From: Burkholderia cepacia
GTDB taxonomy: Bacteria; Pseudomonadota; Gammaproteobacteria; Burkholderiales; Burkholderiaceae
Reading direction: 5' to 3'
NCBI RefSeq assembly: GCF_001718835.1
Contig: NZ_CP013444.1
Coordinates: 930,001-994,000, forward strand
Length of the DNA: 64,000 bases
Shown: positions 37,802 through 45,391 of the stretch, piece by piece
How the letters are laid out: each line of letters begins with the position of its first letter
Position numbering within the stretch: the stretch's first letter is position 1
Program-made: the position numbers and the translations under genes
Notes under the pieces: model-generated
What the model saw: only the letters and a program-made list of their open reading frames with translations
What the model was told of the DNA's origin: nothing
Database searches by the model: none

Positions 37802-38235
37802 TCATCGCTGTGTGCGGACCGTCACGTTCGCGTCGTCGCTTTGCCGGATCACGATCGCCCATGCAATTCGTGCAAGCTTGCTGGCCAGCGTACAGGCGAC
37901 CACGCTGGAATGTCGTCGCGCCAGCATTGAGCGAACCCAGTCGGCCATGCGGCCGGACTGCTTGTCCAGCCGAAGCATAAATGCTCTGGCACACTGGACC
38001 AACAGGTGCCGAATATTCTTGTCCCCTTGACGGCGTGTCCGAACTCGCTGAGCTTGCGTGCCATCCAATGCGCACCTGCGCAGGCCTTCACGACAACGGT
38101 ACAAGGATGGAACGTGGCAAAGAACTCAAGCAGCTGCTTCCGCGAGATCTTCTTGCGAAACACGACTTTGCGCGCGCGATCCTGCCCATGTAGATGGAAA
38201 GAATGCTTCGTGTCCTCGAATGGTTCTGGATACAC
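37802..38235 (-). pseudogene. IS110-family transposase remnant with internal deletion and frameshift
   Basis: Reading leftward, 38235 to about 38030 encodes an IS110-type N-terminal piece (HLHGQDRARKVVFRKKISRK, then FHPCTVVVKACAGAHWMARKL). At about 38025 the homology jumps, in another frame, to the transposase C-terminus (GDKNIRHLLVQCARAFMLRL, then MLARRHSSVVACTLASKLAR). The central catalytic part is missing, so this is a dead fragment. No terminal inverted repeats are obvious, as expected for IS110. It lies between the porin/acyltransferase pair and leuC and marks a past insertion. Confidence 0.8.
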
Positions 38236-38478
38236 CTTGCCGTGTAAGGCTTCGCAGGCGTCTCCGACGTGCTGTATCCAGATCTAATCGAGAGATGTAT
38301 CCACATCTGATCAAGTTCGACAACGATTGCCGGGTAATGCCGATACAGGTATTGGCACTACCAGCCAAGATGCTGTTTTTATTGGGTTTTTTCTCGCGAG
38401 GTGCGCGCCGGGGCGCGATCTGCGTGGCATAATCGACCGCATCCGCAAGGCTTGTAGTCACAACGACCCCGCATACCC
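38236..38478 (+). promoter_or_regulatory. leuCDB upstream region
   Basis: 243 nt separate the IS remnant from leuC. GCATAATCG near 38426-38434 is a plausible -10 element about 50 nt before the leuC ATG. A T-rich stretch (GTTTTTATTGGGTTTTTTC) lies further upstream. No leucine-rich leader peptide or clear attenuator was seen here. Confidence 0.4.
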
Positions 38479-39888
38479 ATGGCACAGACTCTCTACGACA
38501 AACTGTGGAACACCCACGTGGTCCACACCGAGGAAGACGGCACGACTTTGCTCTACATCGACCGTCAGCTGCTGCATGAAGTCACGAGCCCGCAGGCATT
38601 CGAAGGGCTGAAGATGGCGCAGCGTCCTGTGTGGCGCATCAGCGCGAACCTGGCCGTGTCGGACCACAACGTGCCGACCACCGATCGCAGCCACGGCATC
38701 GCCGATCCCGTCTCGAAGCTGCAGGTCGACACGCTCGACGCGAACTGCGATGCGTTCGGCATCACGCAGTTCAAGATGAACGACGTGCGCCAGGGCATCG
38801 TCCACATCATCGGGCCGGAGCAGGGCGCGACGCTGCCGGGCATGACGATCGTGTGCGGCGATTCGCATACGTCGACGCACGGTGCGTTCGGCGCGCTCGC
38901 GCACGGCATCGGCACGTCGGAAGTCGAGCACGTGCTCGCCACGCAAACCCTGCTGCAGAAGAAGAGCAAGAACATGCTCGTGAAGGTCGAGGGTGCGCTG
39001 CCGCGCGGCTGTACCGCGAAGGACATCGTGCTCGCGATCATCGGCAAGATCGGCACGGCCGGCGGCACGGGCTACGCGATCGAATTCGGCGGCTCGACGA
39101 TCCGCGCGCTGACGATGGAAGGCCGCATGACCGTCTGCAACATGGCGATCGAAGCCGGCGCGCGCGCGGGCATGGTCGCGGTGGACGACACGACCATCGA
39201 TTACCTGAAGGGCCGTCCGTTCGTGCCGACCGGTGCGGAATGGGATCAGGCCGTCGAATACTGGCGTCAGTTCAAGTCGGACGAAGGCGCGCAGTTCGAT
39301 CGCGTGGTCGAGCTGAACGCGGCCGAGATCGTGCCGCAGGTCACGTGGGGCACGTCGCCTGAAATGGTCACGTCGATCGACGGTCGCGTGCCCGATCCCG
39401 AACGCGAGAAGGATCCGGTCAAGCGCGACGCGATGGAGCGTGCGCTGGCCTACATGGCGCTCGAGCCGAACACGCCGATCGAGTCGATCAAGGTCGACAA
39501 GATCTTCATCGGTTCGTGCACGAACGCGCGCATCGAGGACATCCGCGCAGCCGCGTACGTCGTGAAGAAACTGAACCGTCGTGTCGCGTCGAACGTGCGG
39601 CTCGCGATGGTCGTGCCGGGTTCGGGCCTCGTGAAGGCACAGGCCGAGCGCGAAGGGCTCGACAAGGTGTTCACGGATGCCGGCTTCGAATGGCGCGAGC
39701 CGGGCTGCTCGATGTGCCTCGCGATGAACGCGGACCGGCTGGATCCGGGCGAGCGCTGCGCGTCGACGTCGAACCGCAACTTCGAAGGCCGGCAGGGCGC
39801 GGGCGGTCGCACGCACCTCGTGAGCCCCGCGATGGCGGCGGCCGCGGCGATCGAAGGTCATTTCGTCGATATTCGCCAGCTGGGGTAA
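38479..39888 (+). CDS. leuC: 3-isopropylmalate dehydratase large subunit
   Basis: This 469-residue aconitase-family subunit with LeuD isomerises 2-isopropylmalate to 3-isopropylmalate in leucine synthesis. [4Fe-4S] ligand motifs are IGSCTNARIED and the paired cysteines in GCSMCLAMN. TIVCGDSHTSTHGAFGA is also typical. The ATG at 38479 starts MAQTLYDKLW. It is first of leuC-leuD-leuB, with leuD 12 nt downstream. Confidence 0.98.
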   Translation: MAQTLYDKLWNTHVVHTEEDGTTLLYIDRQLLHEVTSPQAFEGLKMAQRPVWRISANLAVSDHNVPTTDRSHGIADPVSKLQVDTLDANCDAFGITQFKMNDVRQGIVHIIGPEQGATLPGMTIVCGDSHTSTHGAFGALAHGIGTSEVEHVLATQTLLQKKSKNMLVKVEGALPRGCTAKDIVLAIIGKIGTAGGTGYAIEFGGSTIRALTMEGRMTVCNMAIEAGARAGMVAVDDTTIDYLKGRPFVPTGAEWDQAVEYWRQFKSDEGAQFDRVVELNAAEIVPQVTWGTSPEMVTSIDGRVPDPEREKDPVKRDAMERALAYMALEPNTPIESIKVDKIFIGSCTNARIEDIRAAAYVVKKLNRRVASNVRLAMVVPGSGLVKAQAEREGLDKVFTDAGFEWREPGCSMCLAMNADRLDPGERCASTSNRNFEGRQGAGGRTHLVSPAMAAAAAIEGHFVDIRQLG

Positions 39889-39899
39889 CGGGACGGATC

Positions 39900-40550
39900 A
39901 TGGAAAAATTCACTGTGCATACCGGCGTCGTGGCGCCGCTCGATCGCGAGAACGTCGACACCGACGCGATCATCCCGAAGCAGTTCCTGAAGTCGATCAA
40001 GCGCACGGGCTTCGGTCCGAACGCGTTCGACGAATGGCGTTACCTCGATCACGGCGAGCCGGGCCAGGACAACTCGAAGCGTCCGCTGAATCCCGATTTC
40101 GTGCTGAACCAGCCGCGCTACCAGGGCGCATCCTTGCTGCTCGCGCGCAAGAACTTCGGCTGCGGCAGCTCGCGCGAGCACGCACCGTGGGCGCTGCAGC
40201 AGTACGGCTTCCGCGCGATCATCGCGCCGAGCTTCGCGGACATCTTCTTCAACAACTGCTACAAGAACGGGCTGTTGCCGATCGTGCTGACCGAGCAGCA
40301 GGTCGATCACCTGTTCAACGAGACGGTGGCGTTCAACGGTTTTCAACTGACGATCGACCTCGACGCACAGGTCGTGCGTGCGGGCGACGGCCGCGAGTAT
40401 CCGTTCGAGATCACCGCGTTCCGCAAGTACTGCCTGCTGAACGGCTTCGACGACATCGGCCTCACGCTGCGCCACGCGGACAAGATTCGCCAGTTCGAGG
40501 CCGAGCGCCTCGTGAAGCAGCCGTGGCTCGACACCAAGCTGGTCGGCTGA
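39900..40550 (+). CDS. leuD: 3-isopropylmalate dehydratase small subunit
   Basis: This 216-residue swivel-domain partner of LeuC has the signatures NVDTDAIIPKQFLK, KNFGCGSSREHAPWAL and IIAPSFADIFFNN. The start codon overlaps nothing and follows leuC by 11 nt, with GGGACGG upstream. It forms the LeuCD heterodimer acting on isopropylmalate. Confidence 0.97.
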   Translation: MEKFTVHTGVVAPLDRENVDTDAIIPKQFLKSIKRTGFGPNAFDEWRYLDHGEPGQDNSKRPLNPDFVLNQPRYQGASLLLARKNFGCGSSREHAPWALQQYGFRAIIAPSFADIFFNNCYKNGLLPIVLTEQQVDHLFNETVAFNGFQLTIDLDAQVVRAGDGREYPFEITAFRKYCLLNGFDDIGLTLRHADKIRQFEAERLVKQPWLDTKLVG

Positions 40551-40629
40551 TCGAGCCTTTCGGGCGGGCGCGCCGAAGGCGCGTTCGCCGGCCTGCCTCC
40601 ATAAAAACCTACCCAGTCAGGAATTTCGC

Positions 40630-41697
40630 ATGAAGATTGCAGTGCTGCCCGGCGACGGCATCGGTCCGGAAATCGTCAATGAAGCGGTGAAGGTGCTGAA
40701 CGCACTCGACGAGACGTTCGAACTCGAACAGGCGCCGGTCGGCGGCGCGGGCTACGAGGCAAGCGGTCATCCGCTGCCGGAGGCGACGCTGAAACTCGCG
40801 AAGGAAGCCGACGCGATCCTGTTCGGCGCCGTGGGCGACTGGAAGTACGACTCGCTCGAGCGCGCGCTGCGCCCCGAGCAGGCGATCCTCGGGCTGCGCA
40901 AGCATCTCGAGCTGTTCGCGAACTTCCGCCCGGCGATCTGCTACCCGCAGCTCGTCGACGCATCGCCGCTGAAGCCGGAACTGGTCGCGGGCCTCGACAT
41001 CCTGATCGTGCGCGAACTGAACGGCGACATCTACTTCGGCCAGCCGCGCGGCGTGCGTGCCGCGCCGGACGGCCCGTTCGCGGGCGAACGCGAAGGCTTC
41101 GACACGATGCGCTATTCGGAACCGGAAGTGCGTCGCATCGCGCACGTCGCGTTCCAGGCGGCCCGCAAGCGCGCGAAGAAGCTGCTGTCGGTCGACAAGG
41201 CGAACGTGCTCGAAACGTCGCAGTTCTGGCGCGACATCATGATCGACGTGTCGAAGGAGTACGCGGACGTCGAGCTGTCGCACATGTACGTCGACAACGC
41301 GGCGATGCAGCTCGCGAAGGCGCCGAAGCAGTTCGACGTGATCGTCACCGGCAACATGTTCGGCGACATCCTCTCGGATGAAGCGTCGATGCTGACGGGC
41401 TCGATCGGCATGCTGCCGTCGGCGTCGCTCGACAAGAACAACAAGGGCCTGTACGAACCGTCGCACGGTTCGGCGCCGGACATCGCGGGCAAGGGCATCG
41501 CGAACCCGCTCGCGACGATCCTGTCGGCCGCGATGATGCTGCGTTACTCGCTGAATCGTGTGGAGCAGGCCGATCGCATCGAGCGCGCGGTGAAAACGGT
41601 GCTCGAACAGGGCTACCGCACGGGCGACATCGCGACGCCGGGCGGCCGGCAGGTCGGCACGACGGCGATGGGCGACGCGGTGGTCGCGGCGCTGTAA
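40630..41697 (+). CDS. leuB: 3-isopropylmalate dehydrogenase
   Basis: This 355-residue NAD-dependent beta-decarboxylating dehydrogenase yields 4-methyl-2-oxopentanoate. It begins MKIAVLPGDGIGPEIV. Substrate arginines and Lys/Tyr are in MRYSEPEVRRIA, and the metal-binding region is TGNMFGDILSDEASML with GSIGMLPSASL. YEPSHGSAPDIAGKG binds NAD. It is the last gene of the leu run. A hairpin at about 41716-41742 follows without a T run. Confidence 0.98.
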   Translation: MKIAVLPGDGIGPEIVNEAVKVLNALDETFELEQAPVGGAGYEASGHPLPEATLKLAKEADAILFGAVGDWKYDSLERALRPEQAILGLRKHLELFANFRPAICYPQLVDASPLKPELVAGLDILIVRELNGDIYFGQPRGVRAAPDGPFAGEREGFDTMRYSEPEVRRIAHVAFQAARKRAKKLLSVDKANVLETSQFWRDIMIDVSKEYADVELSHMYVDNAAMQLAKAPKQFDVIVTGNMFGDILSDEASMLTGSIGMLPSASLDKNNKGLYEPSHGSAPDIAGKGIANPLATILSAAMMLRYSLNRVEQADRIERAVKTVLEQGYRTGDIATPGGRQVGTTAMGDAVVAAL

Positions 41698-41759
41698 GAA
41701 GGCGGTAAAGGGTGCGAACGCGGCCGTGAAAAAACGGCCGGTTCGCGCGCGGTTGGCCG

Positions 41760-41788
41760 TTGTGCGGGCAACCGGCTTTGTGTAGACT
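41760..41788 (+). promoter_or_regulatory. Candidate sigma-70 promoter of the asd leader
   Basis: TTGTGC (41760-41765) and TAGACT (41783-41788) are spaced by 17 nt. This would start RNA near 41795, at or next to the leader-peptide ATG, and so might give a leaderless first frame. This is motif-based only. Confidence 0.4.
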
Positions 41789-41794
41789 CGAACG

Positions 41795-41914
41795 ATGGCG
41801 CAAATTTCCCTGATCTCCCCGGTCTTGAAACTCCACGGCAACATTGCCCGTGCGGGTGCGCGCGCCATCGTCATCACGAAAACCATTACCACGAAAACGA
41901 TCATTAAACGCTGA
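41795..41914 (+). CDS. Thr/Ile-rich leader peptide upstream of asd (candidate attenuator)
   Basis: This 39-codon frame starts MAQISLISPV, and residues 25-37 read IVITKTITTKTII: five Thr and five Ile in thirteen residues, ending KR before TGA. The pattern closely parallels the E. coli thr operon leader, where Thr and Ile codons sense charged tRNA levels. It lies 82 nt before asd, whose product feeds Thr, Ile, Met and Lys synthesis. A strong hairpin (41927-41972) follows. The regulatory role is inference; the biased peptide is directly seen. No strong ribosome site precedes the ATG. Confidence 0.7.
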   Translation: MAQISLISPVLKLHGNIARAGARAIVITKTITTKTIIKR

Positions 41915-41926
41915 TCGTCCGTCGTG

Positions 41927-41972
41927 CCCGCCTATTTCCCCGCGCGGTCACACCGGGGACGGAAATGGCGGG
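41927..41972 (+). promoter_or_regulatory. Hairpin between the leader peptide and asd
   Basis: CCCGCCTATTTCCCCG (41927-41942) can pair with CGGGGACGGAAATGGCGGG (41954-41972) with small bulges, starting 13 nt after the leader stop codon. No T run follows. If it regulates, it may act through Rho or through ribosome-site access rather than as a classical terminator. The asd ATG lies 24 nt downstream. Confidence 0.55.
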
Positions 41973-41995
41973 GAAGCTCCATCAAAGGGTTAGTC

Positions 41996-43117
41996 ATGAA
42001 CGTAGGTCTCGTAGGTTGGCGCGGCATGGTCGGCAGCGTCCTGATGCAGCGCATGCAGGAAGAGGGCGATTTCGACCTGATCGAACCGGTGTTTTTCAGC
42101 ACCAGCAACACGGGCGGCAAAGCGCCGTCGTTCGCGAAAAACGAGACTACGCTCAAGGACGCGACCAACGTCGACGAGCTGAAGAAGTGCGACGTGATCA
42201 TCACGTGCCAGGGCGGCGACTACACGAACGACGTGTTCCCGAAGCTGCGCGCAGCGGGCTGGAACGGCTACTGGATCGATGCGGCCTCGTCGCTGCGGAT
42301 GAAGGACGACGCGGTCATCATCCTCGATCCGGTCAACCTCGACGTGATCAAGGACGCGCTCGTCAAGGGCACGAAGAACTTCATCGGCGGCAACTGCACG
42401 GTCAGCCTGATGCTGATGGCGCTCGGCGGCCTGTTCCGCGAGAACCTCGTCGACTGGATGACGGCGATGACCTACCAGGCCGCATCGGGCGCGGGCGCGC
42501 AGAACATGCGCGAACTGCTGTCGCAGATGGGCACGCTGAACGGCGCGGTGAAGGAGCAGCTCGCCGATCCGGCATCCGCGATCCTCGACATCGACCGCCG
42601 CGTGCTGGCCGCGATGAACAGCGATGCGATGCCGACCAGCAACTTCGGCGTGCCGCTCGCCGGCTCGCTGATCCCGTGGATCGACAAGGATCTCGGCAAC
42701 GGGATGTCGAAGGAAGAGTGGAAGGGCGGCGCGGAAACCAACAAGATCCTCGGCAAGCCGGCGATGGGCGAGCCGGGTTCGATCCCGGTCGACGGCCTGT
42801 GCGTGCGGATCGGCGCAATGCGCTGCCACTCGCAGGCACTGACGATCAAGCTGAACAAGGACGTGCCGCTCGACGAGATCAACGGCATCCTCGCGTCGGC
42901 GAACGACTGGGTGAAGGTCGTGCCGAACGAGCGTGAAGCGTCGATGCGCGACCTGTCGCCGGCGAACGTCACGGGCACGCTGACGGTGCCGGTCGGCCGC
43001 CTGCGCAAGCTCGCGATGGGCGGCGAATACCTGTCCGCGTTCACGGTCGGCGACCAGCTGCTGTGGGGTGCGGCCGAGCCGCTGCGCCGCATGCTGCGCA
43101 TCCTGCTCGACAAGTAA
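41996..43117 (+). CDS. asd: Aspartate-semialdehyde dehydrogenase
   Basis: This 373-residue NADPH-dependent enzyme makes aspartate semialdehyde from aspartyl phosphate, the branch point to Lys/diaminopimelate, Met, Thr and Ile. It begins MNVGLVGWRGMVGSVLMQRM. The nucleophile is Cys134 in GGNCTVSLML, and the catalytic His is in GAMRCHSQALT. The start at 41996 has AAAGGG upstream. It has its own upstream leader region and a strong terminator, so it is a separate unit from leuCDB. Confidence 0.98.
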   Translation: MNVGLVGWRGMVGSVLMQRMQEEGDFDLIEPVFFSTSNTGGKAPSFAKNETTLKDATNVDELKKCDVIITCQGGDYTNDVFPKLRAAGWNGYWIDAASSLRMKDDAVIILDPVNLDVIKDALVKGTKNFIGGNCTVSLMLMALGGLFRENLVDWMTAMTYQAASGAGAQNMRELLSQMGTLNGAVKEQLADPASAILDIDRRVLAAMNSDAMPTSNFGVPLAGSLIPWIDKDLGNGMSKEEWKGGAETNKILGKPAMGEPGSIPVDGLCVRIGAMRCHSQALTIKLNKDVPLDEINGILASANDWVKVVPNEREASMRDLSPANVTGTLTVPVGRLRKLAMGGEYLSAFTVGDQLLWGAAEPLRRMLRILLDK

Positions 43118-43164
43118 GCCCGAAAGGGGCATTCGGCCCGCGGGACGAATGGTCCACGCAACAA

Positions 43165-43213
43165 GCGCGCCGCGCCGGCCTTGACGCTATCAAGGCTGGC
43201 GCGGCGCGTTTTT
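43165..43213 (+). terminator. Intrinsic terminator after asd
   Basis: A 19-bp stem (43166-43184 with 43190-43208, one G-T pair) has a 5-nt loop and runs straight into TTTTT (43209-43213). It stands between asd and the convergent flgE-like gene. Confidence 0.93.
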
Positions 43214-43223
43214 CATGTGCGCG

Positions 43224-44474
43224 TCAGCGCATGTTCAGCAGCGTCTGGTCGACGGTCTGCTGGGTCTTGATCGTCTGCGCATTGGCCTGGTAATCGCGCT
43301 GCGCCTTGATCAGGTTCACGAGCTCGGACGTCAGGTCGACGTTCGAGTTTTCCAGCGCACTGCCCTGCAGCGTGCCGTGATTCGTGCTGCCCGGCGCGGA
43401 GATCTGCGGCACGCCCGACGCGGCGGTTTCCGCGTACTGATTGCCGCCGATGTTCTCGAGCCCGTTCGGGTTGTTGAAGTTCGCGAGCGCGATCTGGCCG
43501 AGCACCGCGCTCTGGCCGTTCGAGTAGTTGCCGGTGAGCTTGCCGTCGGTGCCGATCGAGAACGTCGTCAGCGTGCCGCTCGCGAAGCCGTCCTGTGCGA
43601 GGTTGGTCACGCCGCTCTTTCCGCCGAACTGCGTCGTACCGCCCAGGTCGAGCGTCAGCTTCTGCGGCGTCAGGGAGCCGCCGGTGGCCGGGATCGTGAA
43701 CTGGAACTGGCCGGTCGAGCCGGTGACGGGCGCGACCGGCGTCGTGCTCGCGATCTGGCCCGATGTGTCGAACGTGACGGTGCCGAGATTCGTCGGCGTC
43801 TGGCCCTGCACGCCCGCGTAGGCCTGCCAGGTGCCGGCCGGCGCCGGCGCCCCGCTCTTCACGAAATACATGTCGACCTGTTGCGCGCCGCCGAGCGTGT
43901 CGTAGACCTGGATCGACGTCTTGTAGTTGTACGTCGTGTTGTCGTTCGGGTCGAACGGCGTCTTGGCCGGCACCTTGTCCTGCGAATTCAGGTTGAACTG
44001 GCCGGTGATCTTGGTCGTCGCGGTCGGGGCGATGTTGGTGGTCGGCGCCTGCAGCGGCACGGTCGCCGCCGTATTGATCGCGCCGCCCGCGGTCGCGTTG
44101 TAGCCCATCAGGTTGCGGTTTTGCGAATCGACGATGGCGCCGCTCTTGTCGCGGTGGAAGACGCCGTCACGCGAATACGTCGTCACGCCGTTGTTCGACA
44201 TCTGGAAGAAGCCGTTGCCGTTGATCGCAATGTCGAGCGACGACTTCGTCGTGTTGATCGTCCCCTGGCCGAACTGCTGATTGATCGACGCGAGCCGGGT
44301 GCCGATGCCGATCTGCGTGTTGGTCGACGTCGCAACCGAATTCGCGTACATGTCGGCGAAGTTCGCGCGACCCTGCTTGAAGCCGACCGTGTTTGCGTTC
44401 GCGATGTTGTTGCCGATCACGTCGAGATGGTTCGCCGCGCCGGCCAACCCGCTCAAACCCTGTTGATAGCCCAT
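43224..44474 (-). CDS. flgE: Flagellar hook protein FlgE-like, encoded away from other flagellar genes
   Basis: This 416-residue axial protein has the Flg_bb_rod N-terminal motif (LSGLAGAANHLDVIGNNIAN and VGFKQGRANFADMYANS). D1 sequences follow (DIAINGNGFFQMSNNGVTTY), then a variable middle with FlgE-type STSIQVYDTLG-like repeats (KTSIQVYDTLGGAQQVD). The C-terminal coiled region is ENSNVDLTSELVNLIKAQRD, ending QTVDQTLLNMR. It would polymerise into the hook after type III export. No other flagellar gene is near, so this is a single-gene unit and possibly a second flgE copy in the genome. Confidence 0.92.
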   Translation of the reverse strand: MGYQQGLSGLAGAANHLDVIGNNIANANTVGFKQGRANFADMYANSVATSTNTQIGIGTRLASINQQFGQGTINTTKSSLDIAINGNGFFQMSNNGVTTYSRDGVFHRDKSGAIVDSQNRNLMGYNATAGGAINTAATVPLQAPTTNIAPTATTKITGQFNLNSQDKVPAKTPFDPNDNTTYNYKTSIQVYDTLGGAQQVDMYFVKSGAPAPAGTWQAYAGVQGQTPTNLGTVTFDTSGQIASTTPVAPVTGSTGQFQFTIPATGGSLTPQKLTLDLGGTTQFGGKSGVTNLAQDGFASGTLTTFSIGTDGKLTGNYSNGQSAVLGQIALANFNNPNGLENIGGNQYAETAASGVPQISAPGSTNHGTLQGSALENSNVDLTSELVNLIKAQRDYQANAQTIKTQQTVDQTLLNMR

Positions 44475-45391
44475 GTTCGATCCCCGTAACGAGCTGGTAA
44501 AGGAATGCAGTCGCGCGACTGCACGGTAAAACTCCCTGAAATCTCGTCGCGTCAGTCCGGCCGATCGGAATGGTCGAATTGCGCTGATTCTTATTTGCGG
44601 TTGATCGTAGCGATGATCGTTCTCGAATTTGTGTAAATTTGTGTAATGCGGGTGAATAGCAAACGAAAGGTCGATTTTTGAGGGGGCTGGGGGCGCTCTG
44701 ATGGGCTTGTGAGCCTTGCTGGGCGGGAGATTTGATGGGACGAATGGTCAATTCGTCGATTAGATGGAAGAATTGACTTCTTATCGATCGATTGAAATTA
44801 TTTTGAATGTGATTTGGATGCGGGGGCTGGATTTATTTGAATTTTCTGCCTTGATTTCATTAACGGCAGGCGCGGCGAATTATTGATGGTGGAGATGACA
44901 CTTTGTTCTCGGGCTGCGGGTTTTCGCCGGCGGTTTGGGGGCGGCGCCGGTCGCGCGCGAAATGCCCGGCGCAAAAACGTGAAAGCCCCGAACCGCTTGC
45001 GCGGCCGGGGCTTTCTTGCATCGATTCCTTTGGCACGAGGAGAGGATGCGTCGCGAAGTATAAGCCGGTGGATTCGTTCCCGGCAGGAGGTTAATGTAGG
45101 GGGTTGCCGCAATTGCCGAGGTTTTGTTTGCGAACCGGGCGGGGCGGCCCCGATTGGCCGCCGGACCGTGCGGGCGCCGCCTGAAACGCCGCGTGCGTGC
45201 GGGCCGGTGCGCAGCAACCGGGGACGAATTCGGCCCGAACCCGATCACGTGAAGTAAACTACGCGGTTACGACGCACAGACCCGCCGAAAGCGTCGCGTT
45301 CAACGCGACGCTTTTGCATTTCTGCGGCAACTTTATTGACGCTTTCAACCGCGAATCCGAGCCGTGCCCACGCGCGGCGATAGAGCCAACG
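44475..45391. other. Long intergenic region between flgE and fimV with repeats and two hairpins
   Basis: About 900 nt, partly A/T-rich, with no supported protein gene. A perfect tandem 10-bp direct repeat ATTTGTGTAA lies at 44627-44646, about 155 nt before the flgE ATG. A hairpin GAAAGCCCCG / CGGGGCTTTC (44981-45015, with an inner CCGC/GCGG pair) is followed on the minus strand by ACGTTTTTG, as in a terminator. A perfect 12-bp hairpin AAAGCGTCGCGT / ACGCGACGCTTT (45288-45314, loop TCA) lies 77 nt before fimV. The hairpins could end small divergent transcripts. Confidence 0.55.

Noticed and set aside
38236..38478. Search for a leucine-rich leader peptide before leuC
   Set aside because: No short frame with clustered Leu codons and no terminator/antiterminator pair was found.
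41716..41742. Hairpin after leuB considered as an intrinsic terminator
   Set aside because: The stem is good (one bulge), but no T run follows on the plus strand, so it was not listed as a terminator.
45085..45102. Consensus ribosome site AGGAGG followed by ATG TAG in the flgE-fimV gap
   Set aside because: The start codon is followed at once by a stop, so no peptide is made. It is probably chance, although a minimal start-stop element cannot be excluded.
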